A stretch of 64,000 bases of DNA from JASLDZ01 sp965199975. Its GTDB lineage: Bacteria; Pseudomonadota; Alphaproteobacteria; Caulobacterales; Caulobacteraceae. Under the pieces are notes generated by a model. It had not been told where the DNA came from and made no database searches. It was given only the letters and a program-made list of their open reading frames with translations. Position 1 is the first letter of the stretch, and the number at the start of each line of letters is the position of its first letter. Shown one piece after another: positions 51,978 to 59,999 of the stretch. Where the stretch lies: contig OZ241340.1 of assembly GCA_965199975.1 (NCBI GenBank), positions 930,001-994,000 on the forward strand. Direction: 5' to 3'. The position numbers and the translations under genes are program-made.

Positions 51978-53282
51978 GTGGCGCGCCGCTTTGACCACGC
52001 CGACCCGGGCTTTCCCGCGGCCTGGGCCGCCTTTCTCGACGAGCGCCGTGGCGCCCCCGCCGACGTGGACGAAGCCGTTGCGTCCATCATCGCGCGCGTG
52101 AAGGCTGAGGGCGTCGCAGCGCTCCTGGAGTACTCCCGTCGCTTCGACGGTGTCGACCATGCCGAGGAGCAGCTGCGCGTCACGCCTGAGGAGATCGACG
52201 CGGGCGCCGCCGCCTGCCCGGCGGAGGTGCGCGACGCCCTGACCCTCGCCGCCGCACGCATCCGCGCCTATCACGAGCGCCAGCGCCCCGCCGACCAGCG
52301 CTGGACCGACGAGCTGGGCGTCGAGCTCGGCTGGCGCTGGACGCCGCTCGATTCGGTGGGCGTCTACGTGCCCGGCGGCCGCGCGGCCTATCCTTCCAGC
52401 GTGCTGATGAACGTCGTGCCCGCGATGGCGGCGGGCGTAGGCCGCATCGCCATGGTCACGCCGCCGGGCCGACTCGAGGCGGCGGTGCTCGCCGCCGCGA
52501 AGATCGCAGGTGTCTCCGAGATTTGGCGCGTGGGTGGGGCGCAGGCGTGCGCGGCGCTGGCCTATGGAGCGGGCCCGATAGCGCCGGTGGACAAGATCGT
52601 CGGTCCCGGCAACGCTTACGTTTCGGCGGCCAAGCGCCAGCTCTACGGGGTGGTGGGCATCGACGCCTTGGCCGGCCCCTCTGAAATCCTGGTGGTGGCC
52701 GACGCCGACAACGACCCTGCGTGGATCGCCGCCGACCTTCTCAGCCAGTGCGAGCACGACCCCGACGCGCAGGCCATCCTGATCACCGACGACCCGGCGC
52801 TGGCGGCGCGCGTCGAGGCGGCCGTCGAGGCCGAGCTTACGTCGCTGCCGACCGCGGCGGTCGCCACCGCATCCTGGCGCACCCATGGCGCTGTGGTGGT
52901 CGCGTCGTTGGAGGCGACGCCGGCGCTGGTCGACGCCGTCGCGCCCGAGCACGCCGAGTTCCTCGTGGCCGACCCGGATACGCTCGCCGCCAAGGTGCGC
53001 CACGCCGGCGCGATATTCCTCGGGCGCAGCACCCCGGAGGCCGTCGGCGACTACGTGGCCGGCTCGAACCACGTGCTACCCACCAGCCGCGCGGCGCGCT
53101 TCTCTTCGGGCCTGTCGATCTACGACTTCCTCAAGCGCACCTCGATGCTGCGCTGCTCGCCGCAGAGTTTTTCGCGCCTTGGCCCGCCCACCGTGGCGCT
53201 GGCCGACGCCGAGGGTCTGCCCGCCCATGCTCGCTCCGCCGCCCTGCGGCTCGGGCAGGGCGGGAGTGGCGGCGCACCGTGA
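51978..53282 (+). CDS. hisD: Histidinol dehydrogenase
   Basis: A 434-aa zinc enzyme that makes histidine from histidinol with two NAD+. Family blocks: VGVYVPGGRAAYPSSVLMN, KIVGPGNAYVSAAKRQLYG, DALAGPSEILVVADADNDPA, LLSQCEHDPDAQAILIT (zinc Gln and His), APEHAEFL, GDYVAGSNHVLPTS. GTG start 2 bp after the DUF2948 stop. The his operon is elsewhere. Confidence 0.96.
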   Translation: MARRFDHADPGFPAAWAAFLDERRGAPADVDEAVASIIARVKAEGVAALLEYSRRFDGVDHAEEQLRVTPEEIDAGAAACPAEVRDALTLAAARIRAYHERQRPADQRWTDELGVELGWRWTPLDSVGVYVPGGRAAYPSSVLMNVVPAMAAGVGRIAMVTPPGRLEAAVLAAAKIAGVSEIWRVGGAQACAALAYGAGPIAPVDKIVGPGNAYVSAAKRQLYGVVGIDALAGPSEILVVADADNDPAWIAADLLSQCEHDPDAQAILITDDPALAARVEAAVEAELTSLPTAAVATASWRTHGAVVVASLEATPALVDAVAPEHAEFLVADPDTLAAKVRHAGAIFLGRSTPEAVGDYVAGSNHVLPTSRAARFSSGLSIYDFLKRTSMLRCSPQSFSRLGPPTVALADAEGLPAHARSAALRLGQGGSGGAP

Positions 53283-53743
53283 GCGAGCATCGCCTGCGCT
53301 CGGTGGTGATCGACGAGGCGAGCCTCGCGGCGCTGACCCGCGACCAGGAGCACGAGCGCCAGATCGCCATCTTCGACCTGCTGGAGGAGAACAGTTTCAC
53401 GCCCGAAGGCGCCGGTGGCGGTCCCTACGATCTCGCGCTTTCACTGATGGACGGTCGTCTCGCCTTCGACATCAGCACCGAGACTTACCAGCGGCGGCAC
53501 CTGCTCTCGCTCACGCCTTTGCGCGGTACGATCAAGGACTATTTCCTGATCTGCGACAGTTACTACGATGCGATCCGCAACAGCTCGCCCAGCCAGATCG
53601 AGACCTTGGACATGGGCCGTCGCGGACTGCACAACGAGGGCTCCGAGCGCCTGCGAGAGAGGTTGGCTGGCAAGGTTGCGCTCGACCTCGACACTGCGCG
53701 CCGCCTCTTCACCCTGATCTGCGCGCTCTACCGTCGGCTGTGA
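53279..53743 (+). CDS. UPF0262 family protein
   Basis: A 154-aa cytoplasmic protein of the UPF0262 family: HERQIAIFDLLEENSFTP, DISTETYQRRHLLSLTPL and RGTIKDYFLICDSYYDAI. GTG start overlapping the hisD stop (GTGA). The gene is usually found between hisD and a small phosphatase gene. Function unknown; the basic and acidic clusters do not form a known active site. Confidence 0.87.
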   Translation: MSEHRLRSVVIDEASLAALTRDQEHERQIAIFDLLEENSFTPEGAGGGPYDLALSLMDGRLAFDISTETYQRRHLLSLTPLRGTIKDYFLICDSYYDAIRNSSPSQIETLDMGRRGLHNEGSERLRERLAGKVALDLDTARRLFTLICALYRRL

Positions 53744-54204
53744 TGGATGCGACCGCCCCGCCGCCGCGCCCCTGCGCCGTGCTGTTCGTTTGCACCTGGA
53801 ACCGCGTGCGCTCGCCCATGGCCGCAGCGCTCGTGCGCCGTCGTTGGAGCGGCGAGGTGTGGGCCGACAGCTGCGGCGTGCAGGCGGGGGAGGGCGAGCC
53901 CGACCCCTTCGCCGACGCCGTGCTGCGCGAGGTCGACGCCGACCTCTCGGCGCACGCGCCCAAGGCCTTCGCCGACGTCACCGACGGCTCCTTCGACCTT
54001 GTCGTCGCCCTCAGCCGTGAGGCCGATGAGGTGGTGGAGGCCTTCGCCCGCGGGCGGTCCGCCGAGATCGCCCACTGGCCCGTGCCCGACCCCACGCTTG
54101 AAACCGGCGCGCGCGAGCAACGCTTGGCCGCCTACCGCGCCGTTCGCGAGGAGATCGACCGGCGGCTCGTCGCCCACCTCGGCGCGCCGGCGACCGCGCC
54201 ATGA
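53743..54204 (+). CDS. Low-molecular-weight tyrosine phosphatase-like protein
   Basis: A 153-aa LMW-PTP/ArsC-fold protein. The P-loop is VCTWNRVRSP (Cys17, Arg23; C-x5-R) and a later DPT (VPDPTLETG) supplies the general acid Asp. It could dephosphorylate phosphotyrosine or, less likely, reduce arsenate. It begins inside the stop of UPF0262 (TGATG). infA usually lies between it and maf in relatives; here the maf start overlaps its stop, so infA is absent. Confidence 0.87.
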   Translation: MDATAPPPRPCAVLFVCTWNRVRSPMAAALVRRRWSGEVWADSCGVQAGEGEPDPFADAVLREVDADLSAHAPKAFADVTDGSFDLVVALSREADEVVEAFARGRSAEIAHWPVPDPTLETGAREQRLAAYRAVREEIDRRLVAHLGAPATAP

Positions 54205-54785
54205 CCTCCCGCGCGCGCCTCGTGCTCGCCAGCGCCAGTCCACGCCGGCTGGAGCTGCTGGCGCAGATCGGCGTCACGCCCGACGAGGTCCTGGCGGTCG
54301 ACGTGGACGAGACGCCGCTGCGCGACGAGCTGGCGCGCCCTATGGTGGAGCGGCTCGCCCGCGCCAAGGCCGCCGCCGCGCACGCTAGGCGGCCTGACGC
54401 CTACGTTCTGGCCGCCGACACCACCGTCGCTGTCGGCCGCCGCCTGCTGGGCAAGCCCGCCGACGCGGCGGCCGCGGCGCGCATGCTCGGCCTTCTCTCC
54501 GGCCGGGCTCACCGGGTGCTGACCGGTGTCGCCGCCACGGCGCCGGACGGGCGGGCGGTGGTGCGTGTCAGCGAATCGCGCCTGCAGGTGAAGCGCCTCG
54601 CACCCGTCGAGCTGCAGGCGCTGGTCGCCGGCGGCGAGTGGCGCGGCGTGGCCGGCGGCTATCGCTTGCAGGGCGCCATGGCCGCCTATGTCCGCGCCTT
54701 GCAGGGCAGCTACAGCGGCGTGGTTGGCCTGCCGCTGTATGAGACTCGCGCCATCCTGGAGGGCCTGGGCTGGCGAGCCTCGTGA
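54201..54785 (+). CDS. maf: Maf-family nucleotide pyrophosphatase
   Basis: A 194-aa Maf protein that hydrolyses non-canonical dNTP/NTPs. LVLASASPRRLELLAQIG, DETPLRD, YVLAADTTVAVGRRLLGKP and VLTGVAA are the signature blocks, and a C-terminal YRLQGAMAAYVRALQGSYSG with GVVGLPL follows. The start overlaps the phosphatase gene and its end overlaps the RNase E/G-like gene. Confidence 0.94.
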   Translation: MTSRARLVLASASPRRLELLAQIGVTPDEVLAVDVDETPLRDELARPMVERLARAKAAAAHARRPDAYVLAADTTVAVGRRLLGKPADAAAAARMLGLLSGRAHRVLTGVAATAPDGRAVVRVSESRLQVKRLAPVELQALVAGGEWRGVAGGYRLQGAMAAYVRALQGSYSGVVGLPLYETRAILEGLGWRAS

Positions 54786-55789
54786 GCGGCGTGCGCCGGC
54801 TCTTCCTCGACGAGGCGCCCGGCGAGCGCCGCGGCGTGGTGTGGCTCGACGGGCGCCCCGAGCGCCTCCTCATCGCACGCGACGGCGAGGATGGCGTGCG
54901 TGTGGGCGAACGCCGTGTCGGCCGCCTCGGCGCGCGCGGTCCCGGCGGCGGCGCCTGGGTGGAGCTGGGGGAGGGGCCTCCCGGCTGGATCGCCCGCGCG
55001 CCGGCCGGCCTCGCCCAGGGCTGCGCCTTCGCGCTGGAGGTGCAGGCGCAGGCGCACGGCGACAAGGGCCCGCGTGTAAGCTGGTCGGCGCCGGCGCAGG
55101 GCCCGCCGCGTCTCCTGGCGGCCGTCCCCGATCTGCTGGTCCGCCTCGCCGACTTCGCCGATGCGCCGGTGGAGGCCGGGCGCGAGGCGCGCGAAGCCGC
55201 CGACGCCGCTGAGGCCGAGGCGCTGGCGACGGTCCACCGGCTCGCGGGCGGCCTCGTGCTGACCATCCAGCCCACCCGCGCTTTGGCGTCCGTCGATGTA
55301 GACACGTCGGCGGCCACGCCTCGCGCCGTGCAGGAGGCCAACCTGCGCGCCATCCGCCACGCCGCCCGCCTGCTCCGCCTCAAGGCGCTCGGCGGAACCG
55401 TGGTGATCGATCTGGTGGGGGCCCGGCCCGCGGCCGGCCTGATGCGCGCCGAGGCCGCCCGCGCTTTCGCAGCCGATGGGCCGGAGGTGCGGGTCCTCCC
55501 CCCCGACTCGCTGGGCCTGCTGGCGGTGGCGCGGCCGCATCGCGAGCGGCCGCTGGCCGAGGCGCTGCTGGACGGTGACGGTCGCCCCACCGCCCGCACG
55601 CAGGCCCAGCGCGTGCTGCGCGAACTTCAGCGCGAACTCGCCGTGCGGCCGGGCGTGCTGTTCGAGCTTCGCTGCAGCTGCGACGTCGCCGCAGAGGCGG
55701 CGCCCTTCGTCGGCGCGCTGGGATCGCGCGTGCGCCTCGTCGCCGGACTTGCCCCTGGCCGCACCGGCGCCGACATCGTCGCCGTATGA
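54782..55789 (+). CDS. Short RNase E/G-family protein
   Basis: A 335-aa RNase E/G homologue, shorter than RNase G (about 490). The S1-like N-terminal part (about 40-100: RVGRLGARGPGGGAWVELG, GDKGPRVSW) is degenerate, but both catalytic-type aspartates are kept: SVDVDTS (Asp172) and VVIDLVG (Asp210). The zinc-link CPxC is absent. This family often lies between maf and yacG in alphaproteobacteria. GTG start overlapping maf. It may be a specialised or weak endoribonuclease. Confidence 0.85.
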   Translation: MSGVRRLFLDEAPGERRGVVWLDGRPERLLIARDGEDGVRVGERRVGRLGARGPGGGAWVELGEGPPGWIARAPAGLAQGCAFALEVQAQAHGDKGPRVSWSAPAQGPPRLLAAVPDLLVRLADFADAPVEAGREAREAADAAEAEALATVHRLAGGLVLTIQPTRALASVDVDTSAATPRAVQEANLRAIRHAARLLRLKALGGTVVIDLVGARPAAGLMRAEAARAFAADGPEVRVLPPDSLGLLAVARPHRERPLAEALLDGDGRPTARTQAQRVLRELQRELAVRPGVLFELRCSCDVAAEAAPFVGALGSRVRLVAGLAPGRTGADIVAV

Positions 55790-55962
55790 CCGCACGCGCC
55801 TGCCCCATCTGCACCAAGCCCGCCTCCGAGGCGCATAGACCGTTCTGCTCGCGGCGCTGCGCGGACGTGGATCTGCAGCGCTGGTTCGCGGGTGCCTATG
55901 TCGTTCCCGGGCGGGCCGAACCTGCGACTGGCGTCGAGGCCGACGACCAGGACGCGGGGTGA
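55786..55962 (+). CDS. yacG: DNA gyrase inhibitor YacG
   Basis: A 58-aa zinc protein: four cysteines as CPIC (6 and 9) and FCSRRC (21 and 25), followed by DVDLQRWFAGAYVVPG. YacG binds GyrB and inhibits gyrase. The ATG overlaps the preceding stop (ATGA), so the gene ends the murA-yacG run, and a spacer of 118 bp separates it from tRNA-Phe. Short length is normal for the family. Confidence 0.92.
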   Translation: MTARACPICTKPASEAHRPFCSRRCADVDLQRWFAGAYVVPGRAEPATGVEADDQDAG

Positions 55963-56080
55963 CGCCGCCTCGGCTGGACACGCTCCGACCCGCTCGATAG
56001 AAGGCCGCTTCCGCCGCGGGCCGCAGGTTTGCGCGCGCCTCCGCCGGATCGGCTCGCTGGCTTCAGCGGTCTCGCAGCGC

Positions 56081-56156
56081 GCCTGGGTAGCTCAGTTGGT
56101 AGAGCAGCGGATTGAAAATCCGCGTGTCGGTGGTTCGAATCCGCCCCCAGGCACCA
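56081..56156 (+). tRNA. tRNA-Phe (GAA)
   Basis: 76 nt with encoded CCA. Acceptor GCCTGGG pairs with CCCAGGC, the anticodon loop TTGAAAA gives GAA, and the TTCGAAT loop is present. D-arm sequence TAGCTCAGTTGGTAGAGCA is canonical. It follows yacG, as in related genomes. Confidence 0.97.
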
Positions 56157-56576
56157 TTTCTCCGTCCTTTCGTTCGCTCGTCTCCTCGGTCGGCGCACAC
56201 GCGCCGGGCGTGGCGGGGCGCGGCAAAGAGGCGTGTCCGGCCGGCCGGCTGAACGCGCGGAGACTTTCGCCGCTTTCGCCAAAGGCGCTTGCGCCCGGCG
56301 CCGGGCGGCGGCGCAATTCGCGCTTGACGTCGCTGGAGCCGATGGCCAAGGGTGACGGCCGACCGCAGATAAATTTGCGGTAAGGTTTGCGGCGCTTCGG
56401 CGCACAATCCATCCGCGGATAGCCGGGCGCGTTTTGACGTGGCCGTTTATTTTTGGTTTTGGGCGGCCTGTCGTCGAGCGCATGTTTGAAGCGCAAGGGG
56501 GCGAGTCGTCGACGGTGGGACCGCTCCGGCGGGCCTGCTTCACCCCGTGCTCGAACACACAGGAACTGGCCTGAAT
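56157..56576 (+). other. 420-bp spacer between tRNA-Phe and exbB
   Basis: No gene is apparent. The first two thirds are GC-rich; the last 200 bases contain AT-richer stretches (around 56365-56385 and 56435-56460) where the exbB promoter is likely, including TTGACG at about 56435. I could not identify a convincing -10 element or Fur-like box. The sequence shows no tRNA, repeat or small coding frame with a good ribosome-binding site. Confidence 0.5.
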
Positions 56577-57506
56577 ATGCTGGACACCAAACGAACCACT
56601 CCGATCGTCGCCATGCTGGGCGCGCTCGCGCTCATGGCCACGGCGGCGCCTGTGCTGGCGCAAGGCGCGCCATCGGGGCCGGCCGCTTCATCTCCGGCCG
56701 CCGCCGCTACGGATGCGGCGACCGCCAATCCGGCCAACGATCCCAACGCCGCGGCCGCGCCCGGCGCATCGCCGACTGGCGCCGGCGGTGACCCAGCCGA
56801 CGCTGGCGGGCCGCCGAAGAAGACCATCACCCCGATCACGATGTTCCTCGGTGCGACCATGGTCGTGAAGGTCGTCATGGCCGGCCTGCTGTTCGCCTCG
56901 GTGTTCACCTGGACGCTGCTGCTGATCAAGCTGTTCGAGTTCAGCAAACTGAACGGTCAGTCCAACAAGTATCTGGAGGCGTTCCGCGGAGCGCGGTCGA
57001 TCGCCGACATCAACCGGATCTCCACTTCCGAGGACTTCGAAGGCAACCCGATGGCCGATATGGCCGCCGCCGCCTCTGGCGAGGTGGAGCTGTCGCGCCA
57101 GGCTGGCCTTTCCGTCGCTGGCGAGCATCGCGACTCCACCATCAACCGCGCCGCCTCCGCGGTGTCTGCCGTGCAGGCTGGCTTGGCCAAGCGCCTCTCC
57201 GGCGGCATGCAGTTCCTGGCCTCCGTCGGTTCGTCAGGCCCCTTCATCGGCCTGTTCGGCACGGTGTACGGCATCATGAACTCGTTCATAGGCATCGCGC
57301 AGACCAACACGACCAACATTTCGGTCGTGGCGCCTGGCATCGCCGAGGCTCTGTTGGCGACCGGGATCGGCCTATTCGCCGCCATTCCGTCGGTTATCTT
57401 CTATAACTACTTCCAGACCCGGATCGCCGCCTATGGCACGCGCTCGGAAGGCTTCGTCGCGGAGTTGATGAACGCCATCTCGCGCCAACTCGACAAGGGA
57501 GCGTAA
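56577..57506 (+). CDS. exbB: ExbB/MotA/TolQ-family proton-channel protein
   Basis: A 309-aa ExbB, part of the ExbB-ExbD motor that energises TonB. A signal-like N-terminus (LGALALMATAAPVLAQG) is followed by a long Ala/Pro-rich periplasmic part (about 32-85), then TM1 (VVKVVMAGLLFASVFTWTLL), a cytoplasmic loop, and TM2-TM3 with GSSGPFIGLFGTVYGIMNSF and GIAEALLATGIGLFAAIP. The extension before TM1 is common in alphaproteobacterial ExbB. The ATG at 56577 starts exbBD-tonB. Confidence 0.94.
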   Translation: MLDTKRTTPIVAMLGALALMATAAPVLAQGAPSGPAASSPAAAATDAATANPANDPNAAAAPGASPTGAGGDPADAGGPPKKTITPITMFLGATMVVKVVMAGLLFASVFTWTLLLIKLFEFSKLNGQSNKYLEAFRGARSIADINRISTSEDFEGNPMADMAAAASGEVELSRQAGLSVAGEHRDSTINRAASAVSAVQAGLAKRLSGGMQFLASVGSSGPFIGLFGTVYGIMNSFIGIAQTNTTNISVVAPGIAEALLATGIGLFAAIPSVIFYNYFQTRIAAYGTRSEGFVAELMNAISRQLDKGA

Positions 57507-57512
57507 GCGGAG

Positions 57513-57947
57513 ATGGGAGCCAAGCTCGGAGGGCCTGGCGGAGGCGACAAGTGGCACGTCGACGCCAACAGCGAGATCAACGTCACGCCCTTCGTGGATG
57601 TGATGATGGTTCTCCTGATCATCTTCATGGTGGCCTCTGCGGTGGCCTCGGTGTCGATCCACGTTGATCTGCCCAACGCTCACGCCAAGGCGTCTCCTAG
57701 TCCGCCGAAGCCGGTCTTCCTTTCGATGAAGAGCGATGGGTCGATCTACCTTTCAGACAATTCCACTAGCCTTTCTACGCTGGGAGACGACATCAAGGCG
57801 CAAATCGGCGCACGCGATCCGGCCCATGAGCGTATCTACATCCGCGGCGACAAAGACGTGACGTTTGGAGATTTCACCAAGCTGATGGGCAAGCTGCAAG
57901 ACGACGGGTTCTACAGTGTGGCCCTGGTCGGCCAAGACAAGAAGTAG
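57513..57947 (+). CDS. exbD: ExbD-family energy-transducing protein
   Basis: A 144-aa ExbD: cytoplasmic N-terminus with SEINVTPFVDVMMVLLIIFM (the membrane Asp that carries protons is in FVD), and a periplasmic domain ending IRGDKDVTFGDFTKLMG and VALVGQDKK. It is 6 bp after exbB. Length and motif are typical. Confidence 0.95.
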   Translation: MGAKLGGPGGGDKWHVDANSEINVTPFVDVMMVLLIIFMVASAVASVSIHVDLPNAHAKASPSPPKPVFLSMKSDGSIYLSDNSTSLSTLGDDIKAQIGARDPAHERIYIRGDKDVTFGDFTKLMGKLQDDGFYSVALVGQDKK

Positions 57948-57962
57948 GGGGGAGGAAGCATC

Positions 57963-58688
57963 ATGTCAGTCCAAGCTCCCGAACAGCATCGCTACGACCC
58001 GCTGACCGATGAGGGTCGGCGCCGAGGTAAAGGTTTGTCGACGGGCGCGATCATAGGGATCGTCATCTCGGCGATCTTCCATATCGCGCTCTTGGCTTAC
58101 TTGTGGAAGGCCCACTTCCAGCAACATTACGAGACCCAGGAAGACACGGCGATCCAGATCGAGGCGCCACCACCACCGCCGCCGCCTCCCCCCCCACCCC
58201 CGCCGCCGCCGCCGCCGGAGCGCACCTCGCCGCCACCTATCGCGCCGAAGATGTCGCCTCCGGTAGCCAATGTGCCGCCGCCACCGCCGCTTTACATTCC
58301 ACCGGTGAAGACGACCGCACCCCCGTCGATCGCTCCGCCCCAGGTGGTGCTGGTGCCGCCCGCGCCGGTGGTGGCGCCTGCCCCGCCGGCGGCGCCGCCA
58401 GTGCTCAGCGCCGCGTCGATGACGCGCAAGCCAAGCGACCTGACGGATTACTATCCCGATCTGGCGCAGCGCGAGAACAAGACCGGGCACACGGTCATGC
58501 ACTGCACGGTGACGGTGAAGGGCACGCTCAGCGGTTGCAGCGTGGTTTCCGAAAGCCCGTCGGGATACGGTTTTGGCGCGGCCGCTCTTCGTACGGCGCG
58601 AGAATTCCGCATCACGCCGGCGACACGCGACGGTAAGCCGGTCGAGGGGCAGATCACCATCCCCATCACATGGCAATTGGCTGAATAA
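57963..58688 (+). CDS. tonB: TonB-family energy transducer
   Basis: A 241-aa TonB: N-terminal membrane helix (about 24-44, IIGIVISAIFHIALLAYL), a proline-rich spanner with a run of about 18 consecutive prolines beginning at residue 72, and a C-terminal TonB domain with YPDLAQRENKTGHTVMHCTV and YGFGAAALRTAREFRITPA. It ends in a clear terminator. It would power the receptor at 29308 and others. Confidence 0.93.
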   Translation: MSVQAPEQHRYDPLTDEGRRRGKGLSTGAIIGIVISAIFHIALLAYLWKAHFQQHYETQEDTAIQIEAPPPPPPPPPPPPPPPPPERTSPPPIAPKMSPPVANVPPPPPLYIPPVKTTAPPSIAPPQVVLVPPAPVVAPAPPAAPPVLSAASMTRKPSDLTDYYPDLAQRENKTGHTVMHCTVTVKGTLSGCSVVSESPSGYGFGAAALRTAREFRITPATRDGKPVEGQITIPITWQLAE

Positions 58689-58716
58689 GCGTATCCCAGC
58701 GTCGACCTACGGGAAC

Positions 58717-58747
58717 GGGCCGCCTTGCGGGGCGGCCCATTCTTTTT
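58717..58747 (+). terminator. Rho-independent terminator of exbB-exbD-tonB
   Basis: GGGCCGCC (58717-58724) pairs with GGCGGCCC (58731-58738) around TTGCGG, followed by ATTCTTTTT. It begins 28 bases after the tonB stop and is the best terminator in the window. Confidence 0.88.
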
Positions 58748-58810
58748 GTCTGGAATGGCCGACAGCGACTTTCGTTTTCGCAAGGCGCGATCTAGAAGCC
58801 TCGCTCCCAC

Positions 58811-58887
58811 GCCGCCCTAGCTCAGTTGGTTAGAGCGCCAGATTGTGGCTCTGGAGGTCACCCGTTCGATCCGGGTGGGCGGTACCA
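58811..58887 (+). tRNA. tRNA-His (GTG)
   Basis: 77 nt with encoded CCA. The anticodon arm CCAGA-TTGTGGC-TCTGG gives GTG. Acceptor GCCGCCC pairs with GGGCGGT, so the first pair is G1-U72, the discriminator is A73, and the base before position 1 is C rather than G: it lacks the G-1 found in nearly all tRNA-His. This is the known alphaproteobacterial form. Confidence 0.97.
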
Positions 58888-58934
58888 TTCTCCCGCCGGC
58901 CACGGCGGATGCTTCGGATCTTCGCGCCGCACCC

Positions 58935-59957
58935 ATGCCCGCGTCTCGCGTCGCCGTGATCGGGGGCGGGGCCCTGGGCCTGCTCTGTGCCCGCCGCCTC
59001 GCCGACGACGGCTGGTCCGTCCAGGTTCATGAGGCGCCCGCGTCGCCCGGCGCCTCGGCCATCGCGGCGGGCATGTTGGCGCCGGCGTCCGAGGCGCTGC
59101 TCGAGGGTCCCGGCCTCTATCCTCTGCTGATGCAGGCGCGTCAGACGTGGGCGGCGATCGCCGCGGACCCCCCCTGGCTCCACCGCGACGGCGCCTTCCA
59201 CTTGCCGCCGCCGGGCGAAGCCGCCGAGCGTCTCCAGGCCCTGCAGGCGCTCGGCGCGCAGGCGGCGTTCGCAACCGCGCCCGTAGAGGGCGACGCCATC
59301 GCCGTCTACACGCCCGACGACTGGAGACTGGTCACCGCAGAGGCGCTGGCGTGGCTCGCGCGCGAACTCGCCGCGCGTGGCGTCATCCGCCACGCGGGCG
59401 CGCCGCTACGCCCCGAGGCTTCGACACCCGATCGGCTCGGCGTCGATGCGGTCGTACTCGCTGCAGGCTGGGGCGCGGCGGAGTGGGGTGCCCTCGCCCC
59501 CGAGGCGTCGCTCCTGTCGCCCATCAAGGGGCAGTTGCTGCGCGTGACCGACCTGGGCGACGCCCGCGGCCCGGTGCTGCGCGTCGAGGGGGCCTATCTC
59601 GTTCCCGACGCCGCGGGTCTGATCGTCGGCGCCACCATGGAGCCCGGCGCGAGCGATACGGATGTGACGACGGCGGCGACGCAGACGCTGCTTGCAGCCG
59701 CGGCCCCGTTCGCACCATCGGTCATCGGCCGCCCAGTCGTCGCCTTCGCGGGCGTACGCGCCACCACGCCAGACGGCCTGCCGCTGGTGGGACGCTCCGC
59801 CACGCCCGGCGTGTGGTGGGCGGCAGGCGCGCGCCGCAACGGCTGGCTGCTCGCCCCTCTGGTGGCCGAGGTGCTGGCGGCGGGAATGGCCGGTCGGCCC
59901 GCAGGCCCCTGGGCGCCACGCCTGTCCCCCGGCCGGTTCATGCCCGCCGCGCCTTAG
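58935..59957 (+). CDS. thiO: ThiO-like FAD-dependent amino-acid oxidase
   Basis: A 340-aa FAD oxidoreductase of the DadA/ThiO family. FAD site RVAVIGGGALGLLCARRLA, GASAIAAGMLAPASEAL (matches the ThiO-type GxxxAxAGMLAP), SPIKGQLLRV, and the C-terminal GVRATTPDGLPLVG. Glycine oxidase makes dehydroglycine for the thiamine thiazole ring. The start is the ATG at 58935; a longer frame would run into the tRNA-His gene. No thiS or thiG is adjacent, so another imino-acid oxidase role is possible. Confidence 0.83.
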   Translation: MPASRVAVIGGGALGLLCARRLADDGWSVQVHEAPASPGASAIAAGMLAPASEALLEGPGLYPLLMQARQTWAAIAADPPWLHRDGAFHLPPPGEAAERLQALQALGAQAAFATAPVEGDAIAVYTPDDWRLVTAEALAWLARELAARGVIRHAGAPLRPEASTPDRLGVDAVVLAAGWGAAEWGALAPEASLLSPIKGQLLRVTDLGDARGPVLRVEGAYLVPDAAGLIVGATMEPGASDTDVTTAATQTLLAAAAPFAPSVIGRPVVAFAGVRATTPDGLPLVGRSATPGVWWAAGARRNGWLLAPLVAEVLAAGMAGRPAGPWAPRLSPGRFMPAAP

Positions 59958-59972
59958 CCCCATGGAGACGGC

Positions 59973-59992
59973 GGCCGGGCCAAAGCCCGGCC
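59973..59992. terminator. Hairpin between thiO and glnA stops
   Basis: GGCCGGGC (59973-59980) and GCCCGGCC (59985-59992) form a perfect 8-bp stem with loop CAAA, placed between two convergent stops. It can serve both strands, but neither side has a strong T-run, so termination is inferred from position. Confidence 0.5.
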
Positions 59993-59999
59993 ATTCGGT

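Noticed and set aside
58171..58220. CCX-repeat DNA as a tandem repeat
   Set aside because: It simply encodes the proline-rich spanner of TonB.
58845..58934. Upstream extension of thiO
   Set aside because: It runs into the tRNA-His gene; the ATG at 58935 precedes the FAD motif directly.
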